Source of the DNA: CALFER01 sp964472395
GTDB taxonomy: Bacteria > CSSED10-310 > CALFER01
Length of the DNA stretch: 32,497 nt
Direction: 5' to 3'
Assembly: GCA_964472395.1 (NCBI GenBank)
Contig: CAYYMM010000044.1
Coordinates: 1 to 32,497, forward strand
Shown here one piece after another: positions 15,536-23,876 of this stretch (its first letter is position 1; each line of letters starts with the position of its first letter). The notes beneath the pieces are model-generated. The model worked only from the letters and a program-made list of their open reading frames with translations. It had not been told where the DNA came from and searched no databases. Both the position numbers and the translations under genes were made by a program.

Positions 15536-15892
15536 TTATTCTCGTTCGTGACGTTCTTGCTCGATCTTACATGAGATGCACAAACTGGCAACCGGACGAG
15601 CTTCCAATCGTTTGAAGTCGATTTCCTCTCCACAGGATTCGCACTTCCCGTAAATGCCTTCCTTGATCTGCTGCAGGCACTTGTCAATCTTGGCGATCAG
15701 TTTGCGTTCGCGATCCTTGATGCGTAGGAAAAAGTTCTGATCGGTTTCGATATTCGCGAGATCGCCGAAATCGCCCTGCCGTTCACGGTCCGGAGAGATC
15801 TTTTCGCCCATGTTGACCGCAGCTTCCTTCAGAAGTTCCTGTTTCCACTGGATTAATCTCTCTTCGAAATGTTTCAGTTTTTGCTCGTCCAT
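15536..15892 (-). CDS. dksA: DksA/TraR-family RNA polymerase regulator
   Basis: DksA enters the RNA polymerase secondary channel and acts with ppGpp. The 118-residue protein has a coiled coil whose tip carries DxxDxA (in QGDFGDLA). The C-terminal four-cysteine zinc finger has CESC (about 87-90) and CISC (about 108-111). This is the classic Zn-binding form rather than the cysteine-less DksA2 type. The ATG at 15892 has GGAGG 4 nt upstream. The frame stays open to 16291, but that would run into the divergent gene. A sigma-70-like promoter lies just upstream. Confidence 0.93.
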   Translation of the reverse strand: MDEQKLKHFEERLIQWKQELLKEAAVNMGEKISPDRERQGDFGDLANIETDQNFFLRIKDRERKLIAKIDKCLQQIKEGIYGKCESCGEEIDFKRLEARPVASLCISCKIEQERHERE

Positions 15893-15936
15893 ATCGCCTC
15901 CAATCACGACGCGTATCGGGCACTTAAAGAATGATA

Positions 15937-15966
15937 ATAGTAAATAGGACAGGATCAAGATGTCAA
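15937..15966 (-). promoter_or_regulatory. Sigma-70-like promoter of dksA
   Basis: Minus strand: perfect -35 TTGACA (15966-15961), 18-nt spacer, -10 TACTAT (15942-15937; 4 of 6). A start near 15930 gives a leader of about 40 nt before dksA. It would also transcribe the downstream diguanylate cyclase. Confidence 0.5.
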
Positions 15967-16003
15967 GAGGCACGATCAAGATGTCTCGCCCGCAAGTTTC
16001 TTG

Positions 16004-16021
16004 ATATCGAATTTTCGATAT
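16004..16021. promoter_or_regulatory. Palindrome upstream of the TPR lipoprotein gene, possible operator
   Basis: Perfect inverted repeat ATATCGAA-TT-TTCGATAT (8-bp arms, 2-nt centre). It overlaps the -10-like hexamer TATAGT (16019-16024), while no convincing -35 is visible. This position suits a transcription-factor site, repressing or activating. Direct observation of symmetry; the function is inferred. Confidence 0.3.
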
Positions 16022-16064
16022 AGTATTTTCAGCAAGGTCAAGTAGGAACCTCGGAGGTCTTTCA

Positions 16065-17198
16065 ATGAATTGTTTCCTGAATCGTCTGACAGTCATGATC
16101 CTGCTGAGTGCCGTCTGTATGCAAAGCGCATGTTTCGACAAGGACCGCGCCGCGCGTCGCAAGCGGGAGAAGGTAGAAAAAGAGATGCACGAGGCATTCA
16201 AGCAAGGAGATGTGGCCAAGGTCGAAGCAAAACTGCTCGAAGCCATTGCGATCGACCCGAAGGCGACCCATCTGAAGAATTCCCTGGCCATTCTTTATGC
16301 GTTCAATCTCAAGCAGTACGATAAAGCCAAAGCACTTTGGGAGGAACTCGTTCAGCTCGAACCCAAAAACGCTGCTTACATCAATAATCTCGCGGGTATC
16401 TACCAGATGACCGGCGATATGGAACGGGCGATCAGTTTGTATACCGAAGCGAAAAAGCTCCATCGTGAGTATCACATGCCTTTCTACAACATCGGGAAGA
16501 TTCTGATTGCGCAGGGCAAGTATCCCGAAGCAATTGCAGAACTTCGAGAGGGCATCAAGAAGACAAAACGCGATTCCATCCTTATTTTTGTCCTCGGACG
16601 CGCCCTGATCCTAAATGGTGACCTGACCGAAGCGGAGTCGTTTTTGCGCGATGAGATTACCAAGGGAGACACGTCACTAGACACATCCTTTCTGCTTGAA
16701 CGCCTCATGATCCGTCAGCATCGCTACGATGAAGCATCGAAAATACTGGATACTCTGATCGCACGCTATCCTGAGCATCTTGCAACCATCAAGGCCGAAT
16801 ACATACAACTCATGATCTTTCGGACTGATCCGCCTGACACCATCCAGAACGAACTCGAAGCGTTCTTGAAGATACCTGATTCACAGAAATTCTCTTTCAT
16901 GGAATCACTCGTTCGTCCAGTACTGGGTGTGATGAGAGGAAACTGCGATGAGAATCTCGATGCACTGAATGCTCTAGACGGCACAATCGGTGAGGAGTTC
17001 TTGTACTACGAATCAGTGCGGCAGCATTTCATCGGAGTGTGTCTCGAAAAAGCGGGAAACACCGTTGAATCAGCGACGGCAAGGCATAAAGCCTATGAAT
17101 TGACGCCTGAGCTTTTTGATAAACCCGCTGATGATCAGGTGATGGAAAAAACGGCGGAACCAGCGCTCGCTGATCCCAATCTGTCGGCTTCCAACTGA
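16065..17198 (+). CDS. TPR-repeat lipoprotein
   Basis: A 377-residue predicted lipoprotein. The signal peptide ends MQSAC (Cys23), a good lipobox. A highly charged segment (about 25-45) leads into at least five TPR-like repeats at about 48-260, for example YDKAKALWEELVQLEPKN and YDEASKILDTLIARYPEH. The C-terminal region after about 270 is not clearly repetitive. The ATG at 16065 has GGAGG at 7-nt spacing. A second lipoprotein gene follows by 14-17 nt, so the two are probably one transcript ending at the terminator near 17800. The specific function is unknown. Confidence 0.85.
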   Translation: MNCFLNRLTVMILLSAVCMQSACFDKDRAARRKREKVEKEMHEAFKQGDVAKVEAKLLEAIAIDPKATHLKNSLAILYAFNLKQYDKAKALWEELVQLEPKNAAYINNLAGIYQMTGDMERAISLYTEAKKLHREYHMPFYNIGKILIAQGKYPEAIAELREGIKKTKRDSILIFVLGRALILNGDLTEAESFLRDEITKGDTSLDTSFLLERLMIRQHRYDEASKILDTLIARYPEHLATIKAEYIQLMIFRTDPPDTIQNELEAFLKIPDSQKFSFMESLVRPVLGVMRGNCDENLDALNALDGTIGEEFLYYESVRQHFIGVCLEKAGNTVESATARHKAYELTPELFDKPADDQVMEKTAEPALADPNLSASN

Positions 17199-17215
17199 AA
17201 GGAGGATACGGGTTG

Positions 17216-17779
17216 ATGAGACACGTATCAAATCTGCTTGTGATTGTGATCCTGGCTGTGATTCTGAGCAGCATGGCCTGTGTACCCGGCAAACAGACTA
17301 CGACTTCTCGAGACACGCAACTTGATGACCGGATCAAGCTGGAAGAGCGGATGCGGGAGTACATGGGTTACAGAGCCGAAGGGCGGTATGAGAAGATGTA
17401 TGAACTGTTCACACCGGCTTTCCGTGAGAAGAACACTCTGAAACAATACCTCGCCAATCCCCTCGAACTTGTCAAGAGCTTCTCGGCATACTCGATCGAC
17501 CGTGTCGAATTTACGGCCCCTGATCGAGCAACGATTTACTTTTCCGAGCAATCGACAGGGGGCGGCACTTTCGGAATTTTCCTCATTCGCCCTGGAGTTC
17601 CGGCAGAATGGGAAAAGGTTGATGGTATCTGGTATCACTCGGAACTAATAGAAGCCCCGCTCAGGCCTGTCATCTGTGGTTCGCAGCAGATGTGGCCACC
17701 GCAGGATTTCGACGGCTCCAACTCTCAGCCTTCAATGGGTCCAGCACCCACTCCTGCGCCGGAGTATTGCGGTAAATAA
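17216..17779 (+). CDS. Small hypothetical lipoprotein
   Basis: A 187-residue predicted lipoprotein whose signal peptide ends LSSMAC (Cys22). The mature part begins with a polar segment. A region at about 45-130 (YMGYRAEGRYEKMYELF and FREKNTLKQYL) looks like the small alpha/beta folds used in NTF2-like or DUF4878-like exported proteins; that likeness is weak. The C-terminus is Pro-rich. GGAGG lies 10 nt before the ATG at 17216 and 7 nt before an in-frame TTG at 17213, so either may be the start. It is co-transcribed with the upstream TPR lipoprotein. Function is not recognised. Confidence 0.75.
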   Translation: MRHVSNLLVIVILAVILSSMACVPGKQTTTSRDTQLDDRIKLEERMREYMGYRAEGRYEKMYELFTPAFREKNTLKQYLANPLELVKSFSAYSIDRVEFTAPDRATIYFSEQSTGGGTFGIFLIRPGVPAEWEKVDGIWYHSELIEAPLRPVICGSQQMWPPQDFDGSNSQPSMGPAPTPAPEYCGK

Positions 17780-17795
17780 TCAGAGTTACGAAAGC

Positions 17796-17826
17796 AAAAA
17801 GCCTTCCCTGAACGAGAAGGCTTTTT
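17796..17826. terminator. Bidirectional intrinsic terminator
   Basis: 11-bp perfect stem AAAAAGCCTTC (17796-17806) / GAAGGCTTTTT (17816-17826) with a 9-nt loop. A T-tract follows on the plus strand and the A-tract serves the minus strand. It sits between two convergent genes and should stop transcription from both sides. Confidence 0.9.
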
Positions 17827-17851
17827 CTTTGGTTACGAATGAATGATTGAA

Positions 17852-19216
17852 TCAGAGGCGACGACCATCAACATACATAATCGGAGTCATTCCGCCGCCT
17901 TTATGAACATTGATGACCGGACTGTCCGATGAACGAACGACGCCTCCAGCATAGATTCCACCGTAACAGTAGAAATTGACGTTGATTTTTTTCGATTGAA
18001 ACTTCAATCGTTCGCCATCGAAAACCGGTAATGTTTCTTCGGGAATCTCGACTGCTTCCTGAACAACAAACTTTCCTTTCGGAGCACATGCGCTGTCTAC
18101 CCATTTCGCCCATTCCGAATCGCTTGTCGCGAAACCCACGATGACATCTTTTCCTCCGTACTGGTCAATCGGTTTCAACACGAACTGATCCTTGTTGCGG
18201 GCAACCGTCTCAACGAGATCGATCGTTTTTCCATGGAATTCGGTCTTTCCTTTTTCGAAGACACGAGTCCAAGGTAGATACTCCCGAATGACTTTGCGCT
18301 CTTCAGCGGTGAACAACTTCTGCATCTCGGGCATCTGGAGAACTGCGAAAATGGATTTATTTGCGGCAAGAGTAGATGACAGAGGATTGACCATACACAC
18401 TTTTCGGTCACGCAGCGCTCGAATGACCGGTCTGATTCCATCCATATGCTGAATCCAATCACCAATCCAGCCCCGGCGATAGATCACATCCGGCTGAAGT
18501 CCGTTGGGAGTCGTGAGTTTACCGTTTTCATAGGTCCATTCTGTTGTTCCGCAAAACTCGGCATTGAATCCGATCGTTTTCAACCAGGAGATAATCGCGT
18601 GAAACTCGGGAGTTGTTCCACCTCCCGGACCTGCGCTAATACAGATATTGGGAAACTCCTTCCTGCCGCCCCATTCTTTATAGCACGTGATCAGCATCCT
18701 CAGAATCTGCCACATGATGAGATCGCGGCCGATCATGTACTTCTTGCACAGCTTAACGAACACTTCGGATTGCTGAATCAGATCACCCTGGACATCGGAA
18801 TACATCGGACCACCCGGGCTGTCTGCATTGAATTCGATGTATTTCAGGCTTTTGTCCGTCATGAACGCATCGTTCCGTGTAATTTGAACGCGGCTGTGAA
18901 AACCAACCGGTATATCTGCGAGTTCGGTTTCTTCTGGTGACAGATAGAACAGGGGTTTTGTGGCAGGATTTTTGTAATAGAGTTCCGCGATTTTGTTCAT
19001 GATGCGCATGAGTACTTCTGTGGTCCAGCGAATTTCAGGCATCCGCTTGCCGTCAATGAAATAGGGCTTGACATACAAAGGCATCGGACCACTTCCGAAG
19101 GTGCATCCCTTGGCGGACATCCCTGCGGAAAGCTGGCTGTAGACACTGTAGGGATTCGGATGCGCACTCAGGATCTTCTCGAAATCCTTGTTGACCTGGT
19201 TGATGAGTTTCGACAT
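17852..19216 (-). CDS. Glutathionylspermidine-synthase-like ATP-grasp ligase
   Basis: A 454-residue protein resembling the circularly permuted ATP-grasp fold of glutathionylspermidine synthase (GspS), which forms amide bonds from a carboxylate, ATP and an amine. GspS-like landmarks are YIEFNADSPGG (compare EFNADTP), NPLSSTLAANKS (compare the NP...NK ATP-site segment), FVLKPIDQYGGKDV and FVVQEAVEIP. The GspS amidase domain is absent. The true substrate is unknown. The ATG at 19216 has AAGGAG at 7-nt spacing; upstream in-frame ATGs lack a site. The gene is divergent from the PqqD/ATP-grasp/PLP operon across 271 bp and could supply another ligation step, but that is inference. Confidence 0.75.
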   Translation of the reverse strand: MSKLINQVNKDFEKILSAHPNPYSVYSQLSAGMSAKGCTFGSGPMPLYVKPYFIDGKRMPEIRWTTEVLMRIMNKIAELYYKNPATKPLFYLSPEETELADIPVGFHSRVQITRNDAFMTDKSLKYIEFNADSPGGPMYSDVQGDLIQQSEVFVKLCKKYMIGRDLIMWQILRMLITCYKEWGGRKEFPNICISAGPGGGTTPEFHAIISWLKTIGFNAEFCGTTEWTYENGKLTTPNGLQPDVIYRRGWIGDWIQHMDGIRPVIRALRDRKVCMVNPLSSTLAANKSIFAVLQMPEMQKLFTAEERKVIREYLPWTRVFEKGKTEFHGKTIDLVETVARNKDQFVLKPIDQYGGKDVIVGFATSDSEWAKWVDSACAPKGKFVVQEAVEIPEETLPVFDGERLKFQSKKINVNFYCYGGIYAGGVVRSSDSPVINVHKGGGMTPIMYVDGRRL

Positions 19217-19487
19217 ATCGATCTCCTTTCTGGAAGAATAAAAGAGCTGCAGCGGATACATTACCAGTCGATTTTCAGAATTGCCAGACTTGAATCCAGT
19301 GACCACACGCTGATGTACGGTGGACCTGAAGTGAGTTTCCATCCGGGTATGAGATTTGCATTGCAGGATTCAGTTCCGTTGCGAAAAGCTTCGAAGGGTT
19401 GCAACGAGACAGGAATTCAGACAGGTGCTCACAAGTATGATCGATGAAATTGGACATCGTTTTTTTCTCAGGAGATGGCTGGATGAT

Positions 19488-21437
19488 ATGAAACGGAATC
19501 TCGCGAAGCTGGTGTTTCTCTCACTCTCGATACTCGCTGATTTCCGCTCGCTGAATGCCGGAGCCGAGAAGGCCTGGGACCATTTCAAGAGGCAGGAATA
19601 TGCCTTGGCGGCGGCGCAATTTGAGCGGATCATGGCATCAGGATCGGAAGACACCGCTTCCCGGGAAGGCCTGGGATGGTGTTATTATTGGCTGGGGCGA
19701 TATGATCAGGCCGAAAAGGAATTCTCACGGGCATTGGAAATCGATCCGCAATCATCCGGTGCGCGTAACGGGATGGATGAGGTGAAAAAGTGGCGCTATC
19801 TGGTTTTCAACAATGCCTGGCAGCTCTTCTATTCGAAGGATTACTCCAACGCGTTGGCCGTATTCATATCGATTCTTGAGGACACCTCAGGAAGACTCCC
19901 TGCCGACGATCTCTGGCAGGTTCACAGCGGAATCGGCTGGTCACAGTATTACCTTCAGAATTATTCCGCTGCTTGTAAACAATTCGAGACCATATTAGGG
20001 ATTTACAAGGACAATGCTTTCGCCCTTAAAGGTCTCGGGTTTGCGCAGTATCAGCTCAAGCAATACGATGAGAGTCTGAAGACACTTCGCTCAGCTCTCG
20101 CCCTGCAACCCGAATGGGCCGATGTCCAGTCGATGATCGGATGGAACTACTATTCGAAGGGTGATTTCAAACAAGCGCTGCTGGAGTTTCAAAAATCCCT
20201 CGACCGCAACACACTGCTGGCCGATGCCGAATATGGAAAGTCCTGGACCTATTACAAAATGAACCAACCGGCCGACGCACTGATCCATTTCAAGACAGCC
20301 ATTCAACTCTCACCCTACCACCCGGGTAACTATGCGCTGCTCGAACTGATCGAACGTGAGAAATCCTGGTGGACACTATTCAGTGATCTCGGGTGGAGCC
20401 ACTACCTCGCAGGAGATTACATCTCCGCTGCAAAGATGTTCTCGGACGGACTGACGCGTGTTCCCGACGAGATCGATCTGAAACGGGGATTGGCTTTCAG
20501 TTTATTCAAACAGGGCAAATACTCCGATGTGATCCGGATACTCAAGGAGATTCGTTCGCCAGCATCCGGGTTACCTCCGGTCCTTGAAACCGGTATCGCG
20601 TCCGATGGAACGAGTTACACGGTCAGGACCAACGCTGGGAGCATGCTCGCATGGAGTTACTACTACATCGGCGAACTGGCTCGGGCTCAGACTCTTTTCG
20701 AGGAGGAACTCCGTGCGAACCCTGACTGGACGGATCTTTACACGGGCATGGGCTGGTGTCAGCTCAAAAAAGAGCAGTATGCGGAAGCCGAGAAGTTACT
20801 GAGGAAGGCTTTGGAGTTGAACCCCTACTACCCGGTGGCAATCTCGGGAATCAACGAATTGAAGAAGTTCAGGTACTCAGATTTTAATGCCGCCTGGACT
20901 TCATATTATTCAGGTGATGCCGCAACCGCTCTCGCAAAATTCGAAGCCATCGCTGCGACGGGGCTGAACAACCTGGACGAGAAGGATCGGTGGCAGGTCT
21001 TCAGTGGTATCGGTCACTCCAGACTCGCATTATCCCGCCCCAAAGAGGCAGTTGCATCATTCAACCGTGTCCTCGACTTATCCCCGGGCAACTACTACGC
21101 CTATCTAGGAAAGGCTCGGGCTGAATATGCTCTCCGGTCATTCAAAGAAGCGGAAGTCAGCATTGGCCAGGCGATCAAAGTCAACGCAGACACATCTGAT
21201 GTGCATGCATTGAAAGGGTGGATTTTGCTTGAGCAGAAGAAACTGTCCGAAGCGCGTGAGGCGTTTGATCGCAGTCTGGCGATCAACCCCTCGGATGCCG
21301 ATGCTTTGGCCGGGTACGGGTGGTGCCGGGCGGAGATCGGAGAAAGGGACGAAGCTCGGAGTTTCTTTGAAAAAGCGCTTCAAATTTCGGCCGGCCACGA
21401 GAAAGCTCTCGAAGGCATCGCACAACTGAACAAATAG
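19488..21437 (+). CDS. Exported TPR-repeat protein, first gene of the operon
   Basis: A 649-residue protein with a probable Sec signal peptide (MKRNLAKLVFLSLSILADF, cleavage near LNAGA) and then about fourteen tetratricopeptide repeats to the C-terminus, for example YDQAEKEFSRALEIDPQSS and YAEAEKLLRKALELNPYYP. Two internal blocks are alike: the KKWRYLVFNNAWQLFYSKDY region near 100-120 recurs as KKFRYSDFNAAWTSYYSGDA near 465-485, suggesting an internal duplication. The frame is open upstream to 19356, but ATG 19488 gives the only sensible signal peptide; the ribosome binding site is poor. It likely scaffolds the products of this operon in the periplasm or at the outer membrane. The 271 bp upstream hold only a TATGAT -10-like box (19436-19441) with no matching -35. 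Confidence 0.82.
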   Translation: MKRNLAKLVFLSLSILADFRSLNAGAEKAWDHFKRQEYALAAAQFERIMASGSEDTASREGLGWCYYWLGRYDQAEKEFSRALEIDPQSSGARNGMDEVKKWRYLVFNNAWQLFYSKDYSNALAVFISILEDTSGRLPADDLWQVHSGIGWSQYYLQNYSAACKQFETILGIYKDNAFALKGLGFAQYQLKQYDESLKTLRSALALQPEWADVQSMIGWNYYSKGDFKQALLEFQKSLDRNTLLADAEYGKSWTYYKMNQPADALIHFKTAIQLSPYHPGNYALLELIEREKSWWTLFSDLGWSHYLAGDYISAAKMFSDGLTRVPDEIDLKRGLAFSLFKQGKYSDVIRILKEIRSPASGLPPVLETGIASDGTSYTVRTNAGSMLAWSYYYIGELARAQTLFEEELRANPDWTDLYTGMGWCQLKKEQYAEAEKLLRKALELNPYYPVAISGINELKKFRYSDFNAAWTSYYSGDAATALAKFEAIAATGLNNLDEKDRWQVFSGIGHSRLALSRPKEAVASFNRVLDLSPGNYYAYLGKARAEYALRSFKEAEVSIGQAIKVNADTSDVHALKGWILLEQKKLSEAREAFDRSLAINPSDADALAGYGWCRAEIGERDEARSFFEKALQISAGHEKALEGIAQLNK

Positions 21438-21455
21438 AACTACAGGAGATCCATC

Positions 21456-21698
21456 ATGCTGGAACATGTGGCATTCTATTGCGATCATGACCGCGGTTTT
21501 TTCATCGATCGGCGCACCGGCGACCTGTACCGGCTCAACGCAACCGGCGTTCTGGTTTTCAAATCGATCCGGAATGGAGAGAGTCCATCGAAAATCGTCG
21601 CTGAACTGTGCAAGGAGTACCAGGTTGCGCCGGAGCAGGCCGAGAATGATTTTGAGACGTTCATGGAGTGCTTGCGGGACCGGGGGATCATCCAGTGA
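21456..21698 (+). CDS. PqqD-like protein (RiPP recognition element fold)
   Basis: An 80-residue protein of the PqqD superfamily, a small winged-helix fold that in RiPP pathways binds the leader of a precursor peptide and presents it to a modifying enzyme. Recognisable features are RRTGDLYRLNATGVLVFKSI (about 20-39), with the beta-hairpin and N-x-TG-x-x-V/I motif, and the C-terminal helix QAENDFETFMECLRDRGII. AGGAG lies 7 nt before the ATG. The stop overlaps the GTG start of the ATP-grasp ligase by 4 nt (GTGA), a close pairing. No precursor peptide gene or nearby radical SAM gene is seen in the operon, so its partner is more likely the ATP-grasp enzyme. Confidence 0.88.
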   Translation: MLEHVAFYCDHDRGFFIDRRTGDLYRLNATGVLVFKSIRNGESPSKIVAELCKEYQVAPEQAENDFETFMECLRDRGIIQ

Positions 21699-22804
21699 GT
21701 CGACCGACGGTTGCCATCACCGGAGTGGATTCTCGAGAGAACCCGTATCCGGGGCTCGCCATCGCACGGAGTCTCAGAGCGGATCCCTCCTTCTCCGGCC
21801 GCATCATCGCTCTAACCTACGGCCTATTCTGCACCGGTATCTATCGCGATGATCTCTTCGATGCAGTCTATCTCTCACCACCGACATACGATTCCGAATC
21901 GAAACTCCTCCACAGAATACTCGAAATTCACTCAGAAGATCCGATCGATGTGCTGATTCCGGCATTGGACACCGAAATCGCCATCTACTCGAGACTCGCA
22001 TCAGCTTTTTCCGAAAACGGCATCCGCACCTTCTTGCCATCGGAACGATCCGTGAAACTCCGGAATAAGGATATTCTTCACGACACCTGCCGCTCTCTCG
22101 GAATCCGAACCCCCAAGACCGTCACGATCACCCAGATCGAACAACTTGACAGCCCTATCTCCATCCGCTACCCGCTCGTCATCAAAGGACCATTCGCAGA
22201 TGCGCATGTGGTCGAGAAGGCATCGGAGATCAAAACGTACTATCTTCAGATACTGAAGGAATGGGGCTTCCCCGTTTTGTTGCAGGAAAAGATCGTCGGT
22301 GAGGAGTTTGATATCGCCGCGGTCGCGGGCCGTAATCACGAGATAATCGGGCATGTGCCGATTCGGAAATTTGCTATTTCGGACAGAGGGAAAGCGAGTG
22401 CAGCTATTGTAGTGCAGGACGCTGAACTCGGAAGGCTTGCAGGAGAAATTCTGAGAAAGTTGAAATGGATCGGTCCATGTGAACTCGAACTGATGCGTGA
22501 GACGGCAACCGGACAGTATCACCTTCTCGAGATCAATGCCCGTTTTCCCGCCTGGATTTATCTGACCTCTGAAGCCGGATGCAATCTACCTGCACTTGCG
22601 CTGCGATCCGCCTTGGGAGATTCCGATCCGCAACCAATCGAACCTCTCGCGGGAGGACACCTGTTTTTTCGCAATCGCATCGGACGGATCGTCGATCCCA
22701 GAGTCATGTGGGATCTCATCAATCGGGGCGGCTGGCGAAAACCGTCTCCGGAATTTCAGGATATCGATTCAAGCACGACCAAACACCCGAGGCGCATATC
22801 TTGA
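21695..22804 (+). CDS. ATP-grasp carboxylate-amine ligase
   Basis: A 369-residue ligase of the ATP-grasp superfamily, which joins a carboxylate to an amine or thiol through an acyl-phosphate. The N-terminal pre-ATP-grasp domain starts PTVAITGVDSRENPYPGLAIA and includes VLIPALDTEIAIYS. The central part has YPLVIKGPFAD, with the ATP-binding Lys, and LLQEKIVGEEFD. The metal-binding signature is LLEINARFPAWIYLT (E-x-N-x-R). All expected catalytic features are present. The start is GTG 21695, fixed by its 4-nt overlap with the pqqD-like stop and the opening VSRPTVAITG. The C-terminal 70 residues are unassigned. Substrate is unknown. Confidence 0.88.
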   Translation: MSRPTVAITGVDSRENPYPGLAIARSLRADPSFSGRIIALTYGLFCTGIYRDDLFDAVYLSPPTYDSESKLLHRILEIHSEDPIDVLIPALDTEIAIYSRLASAFSENGIRTFLPSERSVKLRNKDILHDTCRSLGIRTPKTVTITQIEQLDSPISIRYPLVIKGPFADAHVVEKASEIKTYYLQILKEWGFPVLLQEKIVGEEFDIAAVAGRNHEIIGHVPIRKFAISDRGKASAAIVVQDAELGRLAGEILRKLKWIGPCELELMRETATGQYHLLEINARFPAWIYLTSEAGCNLPALALRSALGDSDPQPIEPLAGGHLFFRNRIGRIVDPRVMWDLINRGGWRKPSPEFQDIDSSTTKHPRRIS

Positions 22805-22829
22805 GCCCGACAATGGAAAGACCAAACCG

Positions 22830-23876
22830 ATGAAAACAAAAACATTGAACGTGTTTCTGATGGGGCTGGATCCACTCGGAAACCTGACACCGATCGACGG
22901 AATTTTGGAGTCGATCCGATGGATCGATGATGCCTCGATCCGGATCATCGGAGTTGCCGATGACGTGCGTCAGAGTGCGGTCGCAATGGTAGACGCATTT
23001 GATGACATCATGGTTATAGAGGGTCCAGGTGACGACCGGATCAGGCGATTCATCGATAGCGCTACCCGTTATGACGGACTGAAGCTCGTTATTCCTGCCC
23101 GCAACAGCGATCTTGAAGAACTCTGCACCGCTCGCGTTGATCTGCAGAAAAACGGGATCGCTGGAATCGGCGTTTCGATCGCGCAAATGCATCCCTTCCT
23201 GCAAGGCGGATCCGACCTGCTCGATATCGTGCCGGGGGCTCATACGACCTGGCATTGTATTGAATCCGAGACACCCGATGAAACACAGCTCGAAAAACTT
23301 GACTATCCGGTCAAGCTGACCTCGCTCGATCGGACCGAATGTAAACTGTGTGCAGATAAATCCGCATTGCAAGTATATCTGGAGCGAAGTCACAGGACAT
23401 CGGGCAAGCCGATGCTGGCACGATCGATCCGGGAGGAATCCGCGTTTCAGGCATCGTGCATCATGAATTCGGATGGAATGCCAATTGAATGGACCCTGGT
23501 GCGTGAGTTGTCGAACGATCCCTGCCAGCCGGCATGGATGTTTATGGATGTCGATGATGAAGAACTCGAGAAGCGAGCGAACGAAATCGCCGCAGTTTTG
23601 AACTGCAGGGGCCCAGTCACGATCAGTTTCACACGCAGTGACGCAAGCAGGTCATATGAGTTTGACACCATCCGGTTTCTTCTCCCCTGCTGGTGCGCTC
23701 TGCCGGCATCCTATGGGGTCAATCTTGTCGAGCAGTTGATCTCAACGATGACGGGGCGGAGCGCAACCTCACGCAATCCACCCGGTCCGCGCGGCAGAAT
23801 GATCGTGTTCAATTCATTCGATGTTCCCATTTCAAGCGAAACCTGGTTGAAACGGATCACTCCCGGAGGTAGATAA
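22830..23876 (+). CDS. Degenerate ATP-grasp homologue
   Basis: A 348-residue protein with a layout parallel to the preceding ligase but with eroded motifs. YPVKLTSLD stands where the partner has YPLVIKGPFAD, ARSIREESAFQASCIM where it has QEKIVGEEFDIAAVA, and YEFDTIRFLLPCW where it has EINARFPAW. The E-x-N metal-binding pair has thus become E-x-D with an inserted residue, and the ATP-side Gly is lost. The opening NVFLMGLDPLGNLTPIDGI still looks like a pre-ATP-grasp Rossmann domain. It may be an inactive partner subunit or a ligase with altered chemistry. The ATG at 22830 gives the natural domain start; its stop TAA abuts the next ATG. Confidence 0.62.
   Translation: MKTKTLNVFLMGLDPLGNLTPIDGILESIRWIDDASIRIIGVADDVRQSAVAMVDAFDDIMVIEGPGDDRIRRFIDSATRYDGLKLVIPARNSDLEELCTARVDLQKNGIAGIGVSIAQMHPFLQGGSDLLDIVPGAHTTWHCIESETPDETQLEKLDYPVKLTSLDRTECKLCADKSALQVYLERSHRTSGKPMLARSIREESAFQASCIMNSDGMPIEWTLVRELSNDPCQPAWMFMDVDDEELEKRANEIAAVLNCRGPVTISFTRSDASRSYEFDTIRFLLPCWCALPASYGVNLVEQLISTMTGRSATSRNPPGPRGRMIVFNSFDVPISSETWLKRITPGGR

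Noticed and set aside
15893..16291. Upstream extension of the dksA frame
   Set aside because: It would cover the promoter region and the divergent TPR-lipoprotein start, has no ribosome binding site, and DksA homologues start at the ATG 15892 equivalent.
18446..18940. Long plus-strand frame inside the GspS-like gene
   Set aside because: It is antisense to a gene with clear family motifs and has no recognisable domain or ribosome binding site.
19356..19487. Open frame ahead of the leading TPR gene, considered as a small peptide or RiPP precursor
   Set aside because: It is in frame with the TPR gene, has no own stop or convincing ribosome binding site, and shows no leader/core character.
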